A stretch of DNA of 64,000 nucleotides, from assembly GCA_027924645.1 (NCBI GenBank), contig BSBN01000254.1, positions 13,524,501 to 13,588,500 of the forward strand, written 5' to 3'. The DNA is from Cunninghamia lanceolata (lineage: Eukaryota > Streptophyta > Pinopsida > Cupressales > Cupressaceae). The translations under genes and the position numbers were made by a program. How positions within the stretch are numbered: the stretch's first letter is position 1; the number at the start of each line of letters is the position of its first letter. Shown one piece after another: positions 35,591 to 44,858 of this stretch. The notes beneath the pieces were generated by a model, which did no database searches, had not been told where the DNA came from, and saw nothing but the letters and a program-made list of their open reading frames with translations.

Positions 35591-36892
35591 TGTTGGAACT
35601 AGACAACTGAGAGGGGGGGTGAATCAGTTGTCCCACAAAAAAAATTCTACCTTTAACCTTCTTTATTATCTTACTATCATATTAGTGATGTAAACATTAA
35701 AGCATTAATCAACAGTATAAGAGCAGAAACATAATCAACACATTTGACACCAAGATTTTGATGTGGAAACCCGGTTAAGGGAAAAACCACGGTGGGGGTT
35801 AACCCACAAAATGTGTACCCTGTTAAAAGTACTTAGTAAAATAGAAGGCACATGTCTTCAGGTGCACTACCCAGAGTTCACTACTCAAAAGAGAGGCTCA
35901 CTACCTATAGAATTTATTTAGAAAGAATTAATTGAGAAATAGCAAGTACTTCATGCATGATTCTATTTCAATGAATGCTCAAGAACTTTCACTTTGCCCC
36001 AAACTCTTCTTCACACTCTATAATGCTCTTGCTCTTTTTCTTCTCTGCTCTTCTCTTGATCCTTTCTTTAGATTTTATCTATTTTGTACAAGGATGATTT
36101 TCAATACCTCTTCAACAAGTATTTATATACTTCATAAACCTTGGAATGATCAACAAGGTTGGGTAAACTTGACGCGGATCATCACACTATCAGCCAAACA
36201 CAACTGAGACTTGAATTTGCTTCTACAACCACTCTACGCTTCATAAAAATGCTCTGAAGGTATCTACAATAGGCTAGAAACATCTGGTCGGCCAAGACTG
36301 GGAAGAACATCAACCTCAAAGAAAAAATCTTCAATCAACAAGCTCAAAATTTAAAGAGAACCTCTAACATAGTAGCCATATGATCCAGAGACCTCCACAA
36401 GCACATTGAATTCACCAATAACATCCATTCTAAACCAAATTATCAGAAACATTTGAATCTTCCTCCGGAACCTCAAGAACACTCTCTGTCATGACTGTCA
36501 AACTAGAAGGATAGCTTGTGGACCTCCAAACCACAAACCATTGGTGTTGATGATACACATTGACTTCCCAAACATGCCTTCAGATCTGTAAATCATAAGC
36601 TTATATTTCTAGAGCAATCTAGACCTCTTTCCTGCCAGTCTATCTTTCATGAGTATTGTAGGAACCAATTATACTCAGATGGCCATTACTCCTTCAAATC
36701 TTAACTGGAGAAATCTCTAACAATCCTCTACATAGCCTCATGATCCACATGCATTGATTATCATTAATTTTCTCAATATCCTCAACAGTCTGGTCTTCTA
36801 TACAGACAACAAAATAGGATACAGTTGACACCAATGGCGACAAGGATATGTTGACATCAATGACAACACCACTTAGGCACATATTTGCAACA
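35591..36892 (-). repeat. Copia-C 3' LTR
   Basis: 1302 bp, TGTTGGAAC to TTGCAACA on the plus strand. TATA box at about 36120-36129 (TATATAAATA on the minus strand). U5 stem GACAACTGA / TCAGTTGTC near 35602-35632. Confidence 0.92.
35844..35906 (-). other. Copia-C 3' LTR mini-hairpin array
   Basis: Plus strand: AAGGC-ACAT-GTCTT (from 35844), GGT-GCACT-ACC (35861-35871), GAGT-TCACT-ACTC (35874-35886) and AGGC-TCACT-ACCT (35894-35906, one mismatch). GAGT/ACTC is a fully paired variant of the GAGC/GCTC unit of D. It lies about 200 nt downstream of the predicted transcript start. Confidence 0.55.
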
Positions 36893-36914
36893 ATCTCCCC
36901 CTTTGTCATTGATG
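36855..36914 (-). promoter_or_regulatory. Copia-C purine tract inside an inverted repeat
   Basis: Plus strand ATCTCCCCCTTTG at 36893 is the purine tract seen from the other strand. CATCAATGACAA (36855-36866, in the LTR) and TTGTCATTGATG (36903-36914, internal) are perfect 12-bp inverted repeats around the LTR edge. Confidence 0.75.
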
Positions 36915-37232
36915 GTAACATATGATGTGAAAAATTGAATCTAACCATCTTGATAAGAACTTCTCCCCCTTTCTCTTCTCACTTCTGCAACTACTTTCTT
37001 TACTGCTCCCCCTTACATCAGCAACTAGTTTTTCACATGACTTCTCTCCCCATTTGACATCAATGGTAAAGGGCACATATTTGCTATGTTTTCTCCCTTT
37101 TTGCTTCAGATTGATCCAAAAATTTTCCTATTGACTACTCCCCCTTTGAGTAGTACCTCCTTAACATCACTTCAGATCACAAGATATGAATGTGAATTCT
37201 ACTAGACTGATGCACCTTAGTGCATCTTAGTT

Positions 37233-37403
37233 CTACTCAGGAGGGGTAATAACCCCTAACTTCTCTCTGAGATACTCAAAAGTATCCTTGGGAAGAGGCT
37301 TAGTGAAGATGTCTACAATCTGATCTTTGGAAGGTACAAACTCCAACTTGACTTCGTTCTCATTTACTTTCTCTCTCAAGAAATAAAACTTGATAGATAT
37401 AAG
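37233..37403 (-). pseudogene. Copia-C RNase H, terminal part
   Basis: Minus-strand tail of pol after the D insertion: FYFLREKVNENEVKLEFVPSKDQ (written in two parts in relatives), VDIFTKPLP and LREKLGVITPPE, then TAG at 37235. It is colinear with 44859-45000 on the other side of D. Confidence 0.85.
37399..37403. other. Target site duplication of D, left copy (ATAAG)
   Basis: Perfect match to 44854-44858. It lies within the RNase H codons of Copia-C. Confidence 0.95.
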
Positions 37404-38496
37404 TGTTGATAACTGAGAGGGGGGGTGAATCAGTTATCCTAATTATTTCCCTTATTGAACTTTCCTTTTAATTAAAGCAGCATAAAATCAAACACAAAAC
37501 ATTAGCCATGAAGTAAGAAACACATGACACAGTATTTTTGACGTGGAAACCCTGTTAAGGGAGAAAACCACGGGGTGATTAACCCAAGAATTATTCTCTG
37601 TTAGAAGAATAGGAAATTACAAAAAATGGCACTTGCCAATTAGGGCTCACTACCCGAGCACACTGCTCACAAGAGGCCCACTGCCTACAAGAAGACACAC
37701 TGTCTACATAGTGATGATAATCACAGTCTTGAACTGATTGGAAGCATCTGCATATGCTGGAGTTCAGTTCCGGTTAGGCTCAGTACACTGATCTGCTGCA
37801 CTTCATCTTTCCTCTGTTCTTTGTTCTGCTATCTTTCACATACCGGATCCTTTTTGCTACCTCTGCTCTTTCTCTGGACTTATTCGCATATTTCTCCACA
37901 TCCACACACACTTCACAACTAAATCCATCCTCTATATATATCCGCACAAGTAGTTTCATCACCTTTCTAGTCGGCATCCGGAACAGTCTTAGTTTCTTAC
38001 AAACTCTCATTCTGTCGGCTGAATCCTTCCTCACCAAGCAATGCGGATCAAGCATATACTTGTAGATATCATTAATCATGTCGGCCAAACATGATTCATG
38101 CCTTCACAACCTCTGTCATCAACAGTAACCCATCCGGAAAGCAGTCTGATACTCTGTCAGTCAGTTCTTCCTCTGTTTTCACTGTCTCTCAGGAATCCGG
38201 TACTTAACCATTCATATCTTTTTCCTTGTCCATCACCGGAGGCTAAATACTTGGAATATACTACTAAAGGTAGTCCTCTTGACTTCCCCAGATCCGCACT
38301 GCACCAAGACACTTCCTCTGAGAGGTCCGGACCAATCTGTCGGACCTTGCCACATGCTCTGTTCTTCTTTACCGGACCACAACTTTCTTTATTCTGACTT
38401 CCGGTAGAGACACATCATGACTTGCGGATATGTGGGATGACCTTTGTTGCCATCAATGACAACAACCATGAATCCATATAGTGTCTCTTGCCAACA
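37404..38496 (-). repeat. Element D 3' LTR
   Basis: 1093 bp, TGTTGATAAC to GCCAACA. TATA-like TATATATA at 37933-37940. U5 stem GATAACTGA / TCAGTTATC near its left edge. Confidence 0.96.
37627..37705 (-). other. Element D 3' LTR mini-hairpin array
   Basis: Plus strand: TGGC-ACTT-GCCA (37627-37638), GGGC-TCACT-ACCC (37643-37655, one G-to-A mismatch), GAGC-ACACT-GCTC (37656-37668), AGGC-CCACT-GCCT (37674-37686) and AGAC-ACACT-GTCT (37693-37705). Confidence 0.65.
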
Positions 38497-38518
38497 ATCT
38501 CCCCCTTTGGCATTGATG
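38451..38518 (-). promoter_or_regulatory. Element D purine tract inside an inverted repeat
   Basis: CATCAATGACAA (38451-38462, LTR) and TTGGCATTGATG (38507-38518, internal) pair at 11 of 12 positions around the LTR edge and purine tract (plus strand ATCTCCCCCTTTG from 38497). The tract and flank are identical to those of C and E except for one base. Confidence 0.75.
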
Positions 38519-38728
38519 GCAACACTTAGTGAAAAATGACTAAGTGTTTTCACTATGCTCCCCCTTTGCTGATGCTCTGTCTTTATATACAATTTCCGGA
38601 ACTCCCCCTTAGTTGGATTCCTCATTTTTCACTGCTCCTCACTCCCCCTTTGACATCAATGGCAAAGGGTAGGGTCCGCATATTAAAATTTTCAAAAATT
38701 TCTTATACTTAGCCGCATATTTACATAC

Positions 38729-41700
38729 TCACATATATTGAAGAATGTCTGCAAAGGATGTCTGTAATTGAATCATTTCGGTAGCCCAACTTTGCTTCAT
38801 TCTGTCCAAAATTGAAATGTGACCACTTAACAAAAATGCAAACGCTTCTGCCCGCTTGAGATCTGTCGGATCTTTTGTTTGGGCGGTGGTCCTAGCATCA
38901 CTGATGGCCTCATGCATGGTTTCCAACTTAGGGATTATAATCCTTCTAAGTTCTCCCATCCGGTTGGTGATGTTCTTCCTTTCCTTCTCAAGATTCTTTA
39001 TTTCGTTCAAGACTGCAATAGTTTGACATTCTTGATTTATTATAGAGGAAGAGAGAGGATCAAAACTTTGAGATAAGCTTTGTAGCTTATCCTGTTCCTC
39101 TTTTATTTTCTTGTCAAATGCTGCTGTTGCCTTTGACCAGGATATACAAAATTTGTAGATATCACCGCCATCCTTAAGAGCATTCTCTAAGCTCTTTATT
39201 CCAATGCTTACAATCTTTTTGTCTTTAGAGATTAATTCTAATATCTCTGAAAATCTCTTATCCAAAAATTCCTTCCAGACCTTTTCTTCAGCTGATTTTT
39301 CTAAAGAATCAAAATGTGTATCAACACTGCTGACTAAGGTTTTTAGATTACCGGAAGTGGAGGCTGTCGGATCTATCTGGATTGATGGCATGATCTTCAC
39401 AAGTACTCCGGAAGCAGCCTCTATCAACTCACGGTCTTCCATATGAGACTTCAGGAGCTTTTCATTTGCCTTGGCATTTGCAAATGAAGCTATCTTCATT
39501 GTTTGTACCGGAGAGAGAGAGTCAAAATCAAATGGGCCTTTTAGAAGCTCCGGTTCATCAATCTCTAGAGTTTCTTTGCTCAAAAATTGTTGAACAGTTT
39601 GTGCAGTGTCTCTTGCCGGAGACAGATGTTTCTTCTCTTCTGCAGTCTTAGAACTGTCAACCTCTTTGTCCTTCACCACTGCTTCCTTCTCCTGTAATTG
39701 CTCTTCTTCTTTGGATCCGGAGACTGTAGGGGAAACCGGAGGAGAGATGCTAACTTGTTCATGGGCCACTTCTTCTGGAGCAGAGGGTCCCAAGTCCTCA
39801 CTTGTCTGTTCAGGGCTCACTTCTTCTGGAACAGAAGATTCCAGATCAACAGCTGTTTCTGCACCTAAGTCCTCTACAACAGGAAGATTGAACCTTTTGA
39901 AAGCCTTCCGGATGATCTCTTCTGTTTCTTGAGCCACTTTGTCAGTCTCACCAAGCATGAGTTGATTCATCCTGGCTTTGCTTCTGAACTCATCTTTGCA
40001 GTCCTTGAAGATAATGTTCATTGTCTTGGGATCAATTTGAGGATATAGCTGAATGGCTATCTGCTCCCGGATCTCAAGATCTTTGGCATGAGCATTATTC
40101 TTTCTTACTTCCATTTCCTTCTCTAGGCTCTTAGGAATGAGAGATATGATCTCAATGAAAGCCTTATTGTATATGTTCAGATATTTAACTGTGGCTTCCT
40201 GCAGAGTCTTTTGGTCTGCCTCACTGAAGTCATTATAGGATTCAGTCATTGGTTGAAGGTTTCCATCCACCGTGACCGACTTGATTATGCTCTCTAGTGA
40301 CAGAGTGGGCTTTTCAACAGTTACCTCTGCCATTTCCTCCTTGTCTTGGCCTGTGGAGGGCTTACCGGATCCTTTCTTTTTCTGTTTCTTTACTTCTCTT
40401 ACTCCTTCATCTGATTCTGTCTCCTCTTCATCCTTTTGGCTTCCATAAGCCCTTGTGGCTTTTGCCTTTGATCTCTTACCGGATGCCTGGACTTCCGGTT
40501 TTGAACTTTTGGTTGAGGGAGGTGCAGATCTCTTTGTTGATCTGGTCCGGGTGGGAGCTCCAACCGGAGCACTTTCTTTGCTTTTCTCTTCTTCCTCGGC
40601 CTTCCTCCTCTTTTCCCGGCTGGCATCAAGTGCCTCCTTTGAGATGCCAAGACCTTGAGCAATGTGCTCTACTTCTTTTCTCACTTTTCTTTTGATCTCA
40701 GGTTCCCTGAGTTCTACATGTAATTTTATACTCAGCTCCTCAAAGGTTCCAAACCTTTCTGCCTTAGGATCTTTGGGCTGACTTAGCATGTGTTGAACAT
40801 GCAGCTCCACTATCTGTTCATCAACTTCATACCCCATGGGCATGATCCAGACAGTCCTTGGCTCCGCTGCCTCCATTAGGCACTGATCAGTGTCAACCAT
40901 AAAGCACACTGAGTCCTTGTATTTCTCAATGAGAGACTGGGGAATTCTCTCTCTTGCTTGCATCATGCTCTGAAAGTTTTTGAAGTATCCCCATAGAGCT
41001 GTATTTCTCGCTTTTGCATCCCCAAGTCCATGCAAATAGTCTCTTATCTGGACTGCAACAGGTTTGTCATTTTGCCATACCCATCCATTTGTTCCGGGTA
41101 GTTCATTCATGAAGTAGAAGAATAGACATACAATCAGAGTACCATACTTAAAGGAATTCTTCTTATCCTTCTTGATTTTCTGTATGTTTTCCATTAATTG
41201 GCTTAGTAGCAGTTCGCAGAGATCATATTCTGCATTCTTTCTTAACATTTCATAAGCAGTGTATATTGCAGTTCCGGATACAGAATTCTCCCTGCTGGAG
41301 TGATAGATCTTGTATCCTATTATCATTGATGCATATTTGATATCCGGATCAGAGATGTCTTCAATGGTCATTGCCCTTTTGTCAAATTTTGATCCGGTGG
41401 CCTCAGTTACAATGTTGTTCTTGACAGATTTGAGGATAGGTACTCCTCCGGAAGAGTATAGGCCAGTTACTGCTCTAATTGCCTCTTTTGTGATCTTGCA
41501 GGGTCTATCTAGCCATAGAAAGTTGTCATGCATCCTGCTCAGTACATACCGGACCCATTCATCCTCTTCAAAACAGGGGAAATGAATAAATTGCTCAAAT
41601 TGTTTCTTCTGAATATCCTTATACTCTGGTTTAAGCTCAAAGGCATTGTCAATCAGCTGCTTGTGATAGAGGTCTCTTAATTTGAAATCCCCAAATTCCT

Positions 41701-41863
41701 CAATGTTTGCATGTATGTAAACCCTAATGTCTTCGGTGTGTAAAACTCCGTGAGGAACACTAGAGAAGGCTCCTAGTGGGTCAACCTCCAATGATTTGTA
41801 GGGATGTTTCTTGAATGAGGGGCGAGGTCTATCGGAGATCTTAACTATGTTTGGAGTAGCCAT
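38729..41863 (-). CDS. Element D ORF2: intact 1044-residue protein of unknown function
   Basis: Uninterrupted ORF in the place where pol would lie. The start at ATG 41863 has a strong context (AGAATGGCT). Residues 1 to about 400 look globular and mostly helical (landmarks DEWVRYVLSRMHDNFLWLDRP near 105, YEMLRKNAEYDLCELLLSQL near 215). About 415-520 is Lys/Glu/Ser-rich with basic clusters (KRSAPP near 444, KKQKKKGSGK near 491) that could be nuclear signals. About 540-670 is helical, about 670-790 acidic and Pro/Ser/Glu-rich, and 800-1044 Lys/Glu-rich with coiled-coil character. I see no RT, integrase, protease, zinc finger or transmembrane segment, and I do not recognise the family. It could be a captured host gene or an accessory protein. 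Confidence 0.85.
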   Translation of the reverse strand: MATPNIVKISDRPRPSFKKHPYKSLEVDPLGAFSSVPHGVLHTEDIRVYIHANIEEFGDFKLRDLYHKQLIDNAFELKPEYKDIQKKQFEQFIHFPCFEEDEWVRYVLSRMHDNFLWLDRPCKITKEAIRAVTGLYSSGGVPILKSVKNNIVTEATGSKFDKRAMTIEDISDPDIKYASMIIGYKIYHSSRENSVSGTAIYTAYEMLRKNAEYDLCELLLSQLMENIQKIKKDKKNSFKYGTLIVCLFFYFMNELPGTNGWVWQNDKPVAVQIRDYLHGLGDAKARNTALWGYFKNFQSMMQARERIPQSLIEKYKDSVCFMVDTDQCLMEAAEPRTVWIMPMGYEVDEQIVELHVQHMLSQPKDPKAERFGTFEELSIKLHVELREPEIKRKVRKEVEHIAQGLGISKEALDASREKRRKAEEEEKSKESAPVGAPTRTRSTKRSAPPSTKSSKPEVQASGKRSKAKATRAYGSQKDEEETESDEGVREVKKQKKKGSGKPSTGQDKEEMAEVTVEKPTLSLESIIKSVTVDGNLQPMTESYNDFSEADQKTLQEATVKYLNIYNKAFIEIISLIPKSLEKEMEVRKNNAHAKDLEIREQIAIQLYPQIDPKTMNIIFKDCKDEFRSKARMNQLMLGETDKVAQETEEIIRKAFKRFNLPVVEDLGAETAVDLESSVPEEVSPEQTSEDLGPSAPEEVAHEQVSISPPVSPTVSGSKEEEQLQEKEAVVKDKEVDSSKTAEEKKHLSPARDTAQTVQQFLSKETLEIDEPELLKGPFDFDSLSPVQTMKIASFANAKANEKLLKSHMEDRELIEAASGVLVKIMPSIQIDPTASTSGNLKTLVSSVDTHFDSLEKSAEEKVWKEFLDKRFSEILELISKDKKIVSIGIKSLENALKDGGDIYKFCISWSKATAAFDKKIKEEQDKLQSLSQSFDPLSSSIINQECQTIAVLNEIKNLEKERKNITNRMGELRRIIIPKLETMHEAISDARTTAQTKDPTDLKRAEAFAFLLSGHISILDRMKQSWATEMIQLQTSFADILQYM

Positions 41864-42515
41864 TCTTCAAAGATTTGCAGTGAGGTAATGAAAAACGGAG
41901 AATACCTTATGCGCCTTCGGTTTGCACGGAGTGGTTGGATTGATTTCTTTATCCAATAGCTTCGGCAGGAGATCCTTGGAGTGCTTGAAGAACCTTGTTG
42001 CAGAGCTCCACTTTTCGCTTCTTCTCGAGTGCAGAATGAGCAAATGACCTTTGAGAAATCCCTTAAATTGCTCCGCGAACCCTAATACCTGTCTGCAATA
42101 AATGCTTCACCTACATCATTCCGGTTTGCCTTGTCTGGATAGCTTGGAGTATCCCGGATTAGTCCTGATCTATGGATATCATCCGGATCTATCAATCATG
42201 AATAAATCGAGGTGGCATATTACAAGATCATCTCAAACACTCTGTCCAATCCGCAGAACAAGATAGTGCATTTCCGGATCTTTCCGGAGCTTTTTGTAAT
42301 CCTTTATCATACCGGAGCATTTCCCTGAACAGGTCTTATTTGATCGATCATAGCTTCTTCATAACTCCATGCGGACCTCTGAAAACTTGACTGAAGTATC
42401 TCAAGACTCATATCTACAAACCCTTTGATCCGCATCTTGTGCCACATCCGGCACCACTTGTTTGGCTGGGGGAACAAGATTTTCTTTGAGTCTCCCCCTG
42501 AGCCAGAGCTCACTT
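41864..42515 (-). other. Element D inter-ORF region
   Basis: 652 bp between the two ORFs. 42212-42444 derives from a Copia-A-like LTR (separate entry). The rest, 41864-42211, is unrecognised and ends in the ORF2 start context. The minus-strand ORF of 68 codons at 42513-42307 overlaps the LTR-derived piece and has no motif, so I do not call it a gene. Confidence 0.6.
42212..42444 (-). repeat. Copia-A LTR fragment captured inside element D
   Basis: About 233 bp, same strand and colinear with 4196-4428 of the Copia-A LTR. Shared blocks include AAACACTCTGTCCAATCC, TTGATCGATCA, GCGGACCTCT/ACGGACCTCT and TCTCAAGACTCATATCTACA (roughly 80% identity by eye). It corresponds to the upstream U3 part of that LTR, without its TATA box, and ends about 350 nt upstream of the ORF2 start. 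Confidence 0.85.
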
Positions 42516-43694
42516 TTAATTTCCGGAAGACATATCAGCACCAGAGTCTGGTGCGGATCCAACCTCTACATTCTCTAAACTTTTCTTCACCCAAATCTTG
42601 CTCATCTGATTCCTAACCTCATCCGCATTCATCTTTTGTTTACCCTTGCCTTGATTCTGATTATACACCGGACCTCTTTTGTCCTGATTCTTGTTTCTGC
42701 AGACTTTAGCATTATGACCGGACCTATTGCAGATTTGGCAAATAACATCCCTTTGCATATTTGACTGATATCCTCTTGATCTGCATTGATTAGCCCTATG
42801 ACCTATTCTATTGCATGTGAAGCATCTACCTTTGAATGATTTGTTTACTTGCATAATTCTACATTCATGGGATTTGTGTCCATACCTTTTGCAGTTGAAG
42901 CACTGTCCGGAGAAGGATGAATTATTCTGATTCATTCTCATTCTGCACTGATTAGCTTTGTGACCAAAGTGGTTGCAGCTGTGGCAGTATCCATTGAAGG
43001 ATGGATATCTTTGAGCATTTGGCTGTCTTACCGGAGGTCTTCTAGGCCTGCTCCTTGGATTTTCTGATCCAAGATTCTTCTGACCGGATCCGGAGCTTTC
43101 TCCTTTCTCATATCCCAAGCCATACTTGTCATCTGTCCTCTTTTGACTTCCAAGAAGAACTTCAAGTTGAGCAGAACTTATCTTGAATTTCTCTTTATAT
43201 TCATTTGCTGTTTGAAGGTCTCTTTTGAGAGAGGCAATTTGATCCTCAAGTTTTCCTTCATTATCTTTGGCATCTTCAAGATCAGATTCAAGGTGTCTGA
43301 TAATCCTGTCCATCTGGTGGCATTCTTCTGATTTTTCTTTAAGAGATTGTCTTAGATTGTCTTCAGCCTTTCTTTTTTCTTCAATCTCTTGAGTAAACTT
43401 TATAGTTCCTGATTCCATTTCATGTCTTAACATAATGACTTCTTTTGATAACTTTTCACATAACTTGGTTTGCTCAGTCAATTCCTCATTTGTATTGCTT
43501 TCTTCACTTTGTCTTGCCAACTGTTGAAGCAGCTCCTTTCTCTTTTTCATAGAGAGACTTAATTTGTCTTTTAATTCTCTCATGAATTCATCAGCCTGTT
43601 TGAGTCTTTCCTTTAATTCACTGACTTCAGAATTTGACTGTTCAAGATCCTCAAGGGCAGTCTTGAGTTGCTCCCTTAAACCATATGCATCCAT
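42516..43694 (-). CDS. Element D ORF1: coiled-coil protein with four CCHC knuckles
   Basis: 392 residues, intact. ATG 43694 is the first start inside the primer site (43746-43757). Residues 1 to about 190 form long heptad-like Leu/Glu/Lys helices (LREQLKTALEDLEQ, LKERLKQADEF, LESDLEDAKDNEGKLEDQI). Four CCHC knuckles follow: CHSCNHFGHKANQC (about 236), CFNCKRYGHKSHEC (about 262), CFTCNRIGHRANQC (about 288) and CQICNRSGHNAKVC (about 316). The knuckles point to RNA binding and the coil to self-assembly, so a gag-like role is likely; the copia UBN2 gag domain is absent. Element E encodes a related protein (shared GLGYEKGE / GLGFEEGE linker). Confidence 0.9.
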   Translation of the reverse strand: MDAYGLREQLKTALEDLEQSNSEVSELKERLKQADEFMRELKDKLSLSMKKRKELLQQLARQSEESNTNEELTEQTKLCEKLSKEVIMLRHEMESGTIKFTQEIEEKRKAEDNLRQSLKEKSEECHQMDRIIRHLESDLEDAKDNEGKLEDQIASLKRDLQTANEYKEKFKISSAQLEVLLGSQKRTDDKYGLGYEKGESSGSGQKNLGSENPRSRPRRPPVRQPNAQRYPSFNGYCHSCNHFGHKANQCRMRMNQNNSSFSGQCFNCKRYGHKSHECRIMQVNKSFKGRCFTCNRIGHRANQCRSRGYQSNMQRDVICQICNRSGHNAKVCRNKNQDKRGPVYNQNQGKGKQKMNADEVRNQMSKIWVKKSLENVEVGSAPDSGADMSSGN

Positions 43695-43745
43695 TTGAAA
43701 TCCCAGATCTTCCTCAAGCTGTTAGGCTCTATTAGGAGGAACTTG

Positions 43746-43757
43746 GCTCTGATACCA
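43746..43757 (-). promoter_or_regulatory. Element D primer binding site (tRNA-iMet)
   Basis: Plus strand GCTCTGATACCA, two bases from the 5' LTR edge at 43760. Same site and spacing as A, C, E and F. Confidence 0.96.
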
Positions 43758-43759
43758 AT

Positions 43760-44853
43760 TGTTGATAACTGAGAGGGGGGGGTGAATCAGTTATCCTAAT
43801 TATTTCCCTTATTGAACTTTCCTTTTAATTAAAGCAGCATAAAATCAAACACAAAACATTAGCCATGAAGTAAGAAACACATGACACAGTATTTTTGACG
43901 TGGAAACCCTGTTAAGGGAGAAAACCACGGGGTGATTAACCCAAGAATTATTCTCTGTTAGAAGAATAGGAAATTACAAAAAATGGCACTTGCCAATTAG
44001 GGCTCACTGCCCGAGCACACTGCTCACAAGAGGCCCACTGCCTACAAGAAGACACACTGTCTACATAGTGATGATAATCACAGTCTTGAACTGATTGGAA
44101 GCATCTGCATATGCTGGAGTTCAGTTCCGGTTAGGCTCAGTACACTGATCTGCTGCACTTCATCTTTCCTCTGTTCTTTGTTCTGCTATCTTTCACATAC
44201 CGGATCCTTTTTGCTACCTCTGCTCTTTCTCTGGACTTATTCGCATATTTCTCCACATCCACACACACTTCACAACTAAATCCATCCTCTATATATATCC
44301 GTACAAGTAGTTTCATCACCTTTCTAGTCGGCATCCGGAACAGTCTTAGTTTCTTACAAACTCTCATTCTGTCGGCTGAATCCTTCCTCACCAAGCAATG
44401 TGGATCAAGCATATACTTGTAGATATCATTAATCATGTCGGCCAAACATGATTCATGCCTTCACAACCTCTGTCATCAACAGTAACCCATCCGGAAAGCA
44501 GTCTGATACTCTGTCAGTCAGTTCTTCCTCTGTTTTCGCTGTCTCTCAGGAATCCGGTACTTAACCATTCATATCTTTTTCCTTGTCCATCACCGGAGGC
44601 TAAATACTTGGAATATACTACTAAAGGTAGTCCTCTTGACTTCCCCAGATCCGCACTGCACCAAGACACTTCCTCTGAGAGGTCCGGACCAATCTGTCGG
44701 ACCTTGCCACATGCTCTGTTCTTCTTTACCGGACCACAACTTTCTTTATTCTGACTTCCGGTAGAGACACATCATGACTTGCGGATATGTGGGATGACCT
44801 TTGTTGCCATCAATGACAACAACCATGAATCCATATAGTGTCTCTTGCCAACA
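43760..44853 (-). repeat. Element D 5' LTR
   Basis: 1094 bp. Differences from the 3' LTR seen by eye: eight versus seven G near 43777, and four transitions (in ACTGCCCG, TCCGTACA, AATGTGGATC and TTTCGCTG). TATA-like box at 44290-44297. The R/U5 part (GTTAAGGGAGAAAACCACGG onward) resembles the Copia-A LTR, while U3 does not. Confidence 0.96.
43984..44062 (-). other. Element D 5' LTR mini-hairpin array (best preserved)
   Basis: Five perfect units on the plus strand: TGGC-ACTT-GCCA (43984-43995), GGGC-TCACT-GCCC (44000-44012), GAGC-ACACT-GCTC (44013-44025), AGGC-CCACT-GCCT (44031-44043) and AGAC-ACACT-GTCT (44050-44062). In the RNA sense the pentaloops read AGTGA, AGTGT, AGTGG and AGTGT. The array begins about 200 nt downstream of the predicted transcript start. 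Confidence 0.7.
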
Positions 44854-44858
44854 ATAAG
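44854..44858. other. Target site duplication of D, right copy (ATAAG)
   Basis: Identical to 37399-37403. Confidence 0.95.

Larger units (their letters stand above)
37404..44853 (-). mobile_element. Element D: young pol-less LTR retrotransposon with two intact ORFs
   Basis: 7450-bp minus-strand element with 1093/1094-bp LTRs, perfect ATAAG duplication, tRNA-iMet primer site and purine tract. By eye the LTRs differ by four transitions and one base in a G run (about 0.4%), so insertion is recent. It has no protease, integrase, RT or RNase H. It encodes a 392-codon coiled-coil/CCHC protein and a 1044-codon protein, both intact. This resembles TR-GAG-type non-autonomous elements. Its leader, primer site and purine-tract motif match copia A/C/F, suggesting those supplied the enzymes (inference). 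CCGG sites are abundant, as expected before methylation decay. Confidence 0.93.

Noticed and set aside
37780..38088. 102-codon minus-strand ORF, repeated identically at 44137-44445
   Set aside because: The two copies lie at the same place in the two LTRs of element D; identity reflects the LTR pair. It has no motif and crosses the predicted promoter region.
38098..38397. 99-codon plus-strand ORF, repeated at 44455-44754
   Set aside because: Also an LTR duplicate, antisense to the element, without a domain.
39606..40695. ORFs of 60-132 codons on the plus strand within element D ORF2
   Set aside because: They lie opposite a 1044-codon intact ORF and mirror its Lys/Glu-rich and Ser-rich segments.
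43746..43757. GCTCTGATACCA motifs as tRNA gene remnants
   Set aside because: They are 12-base primer binding sites next to LTR edges; no tRNA arms are present around them.
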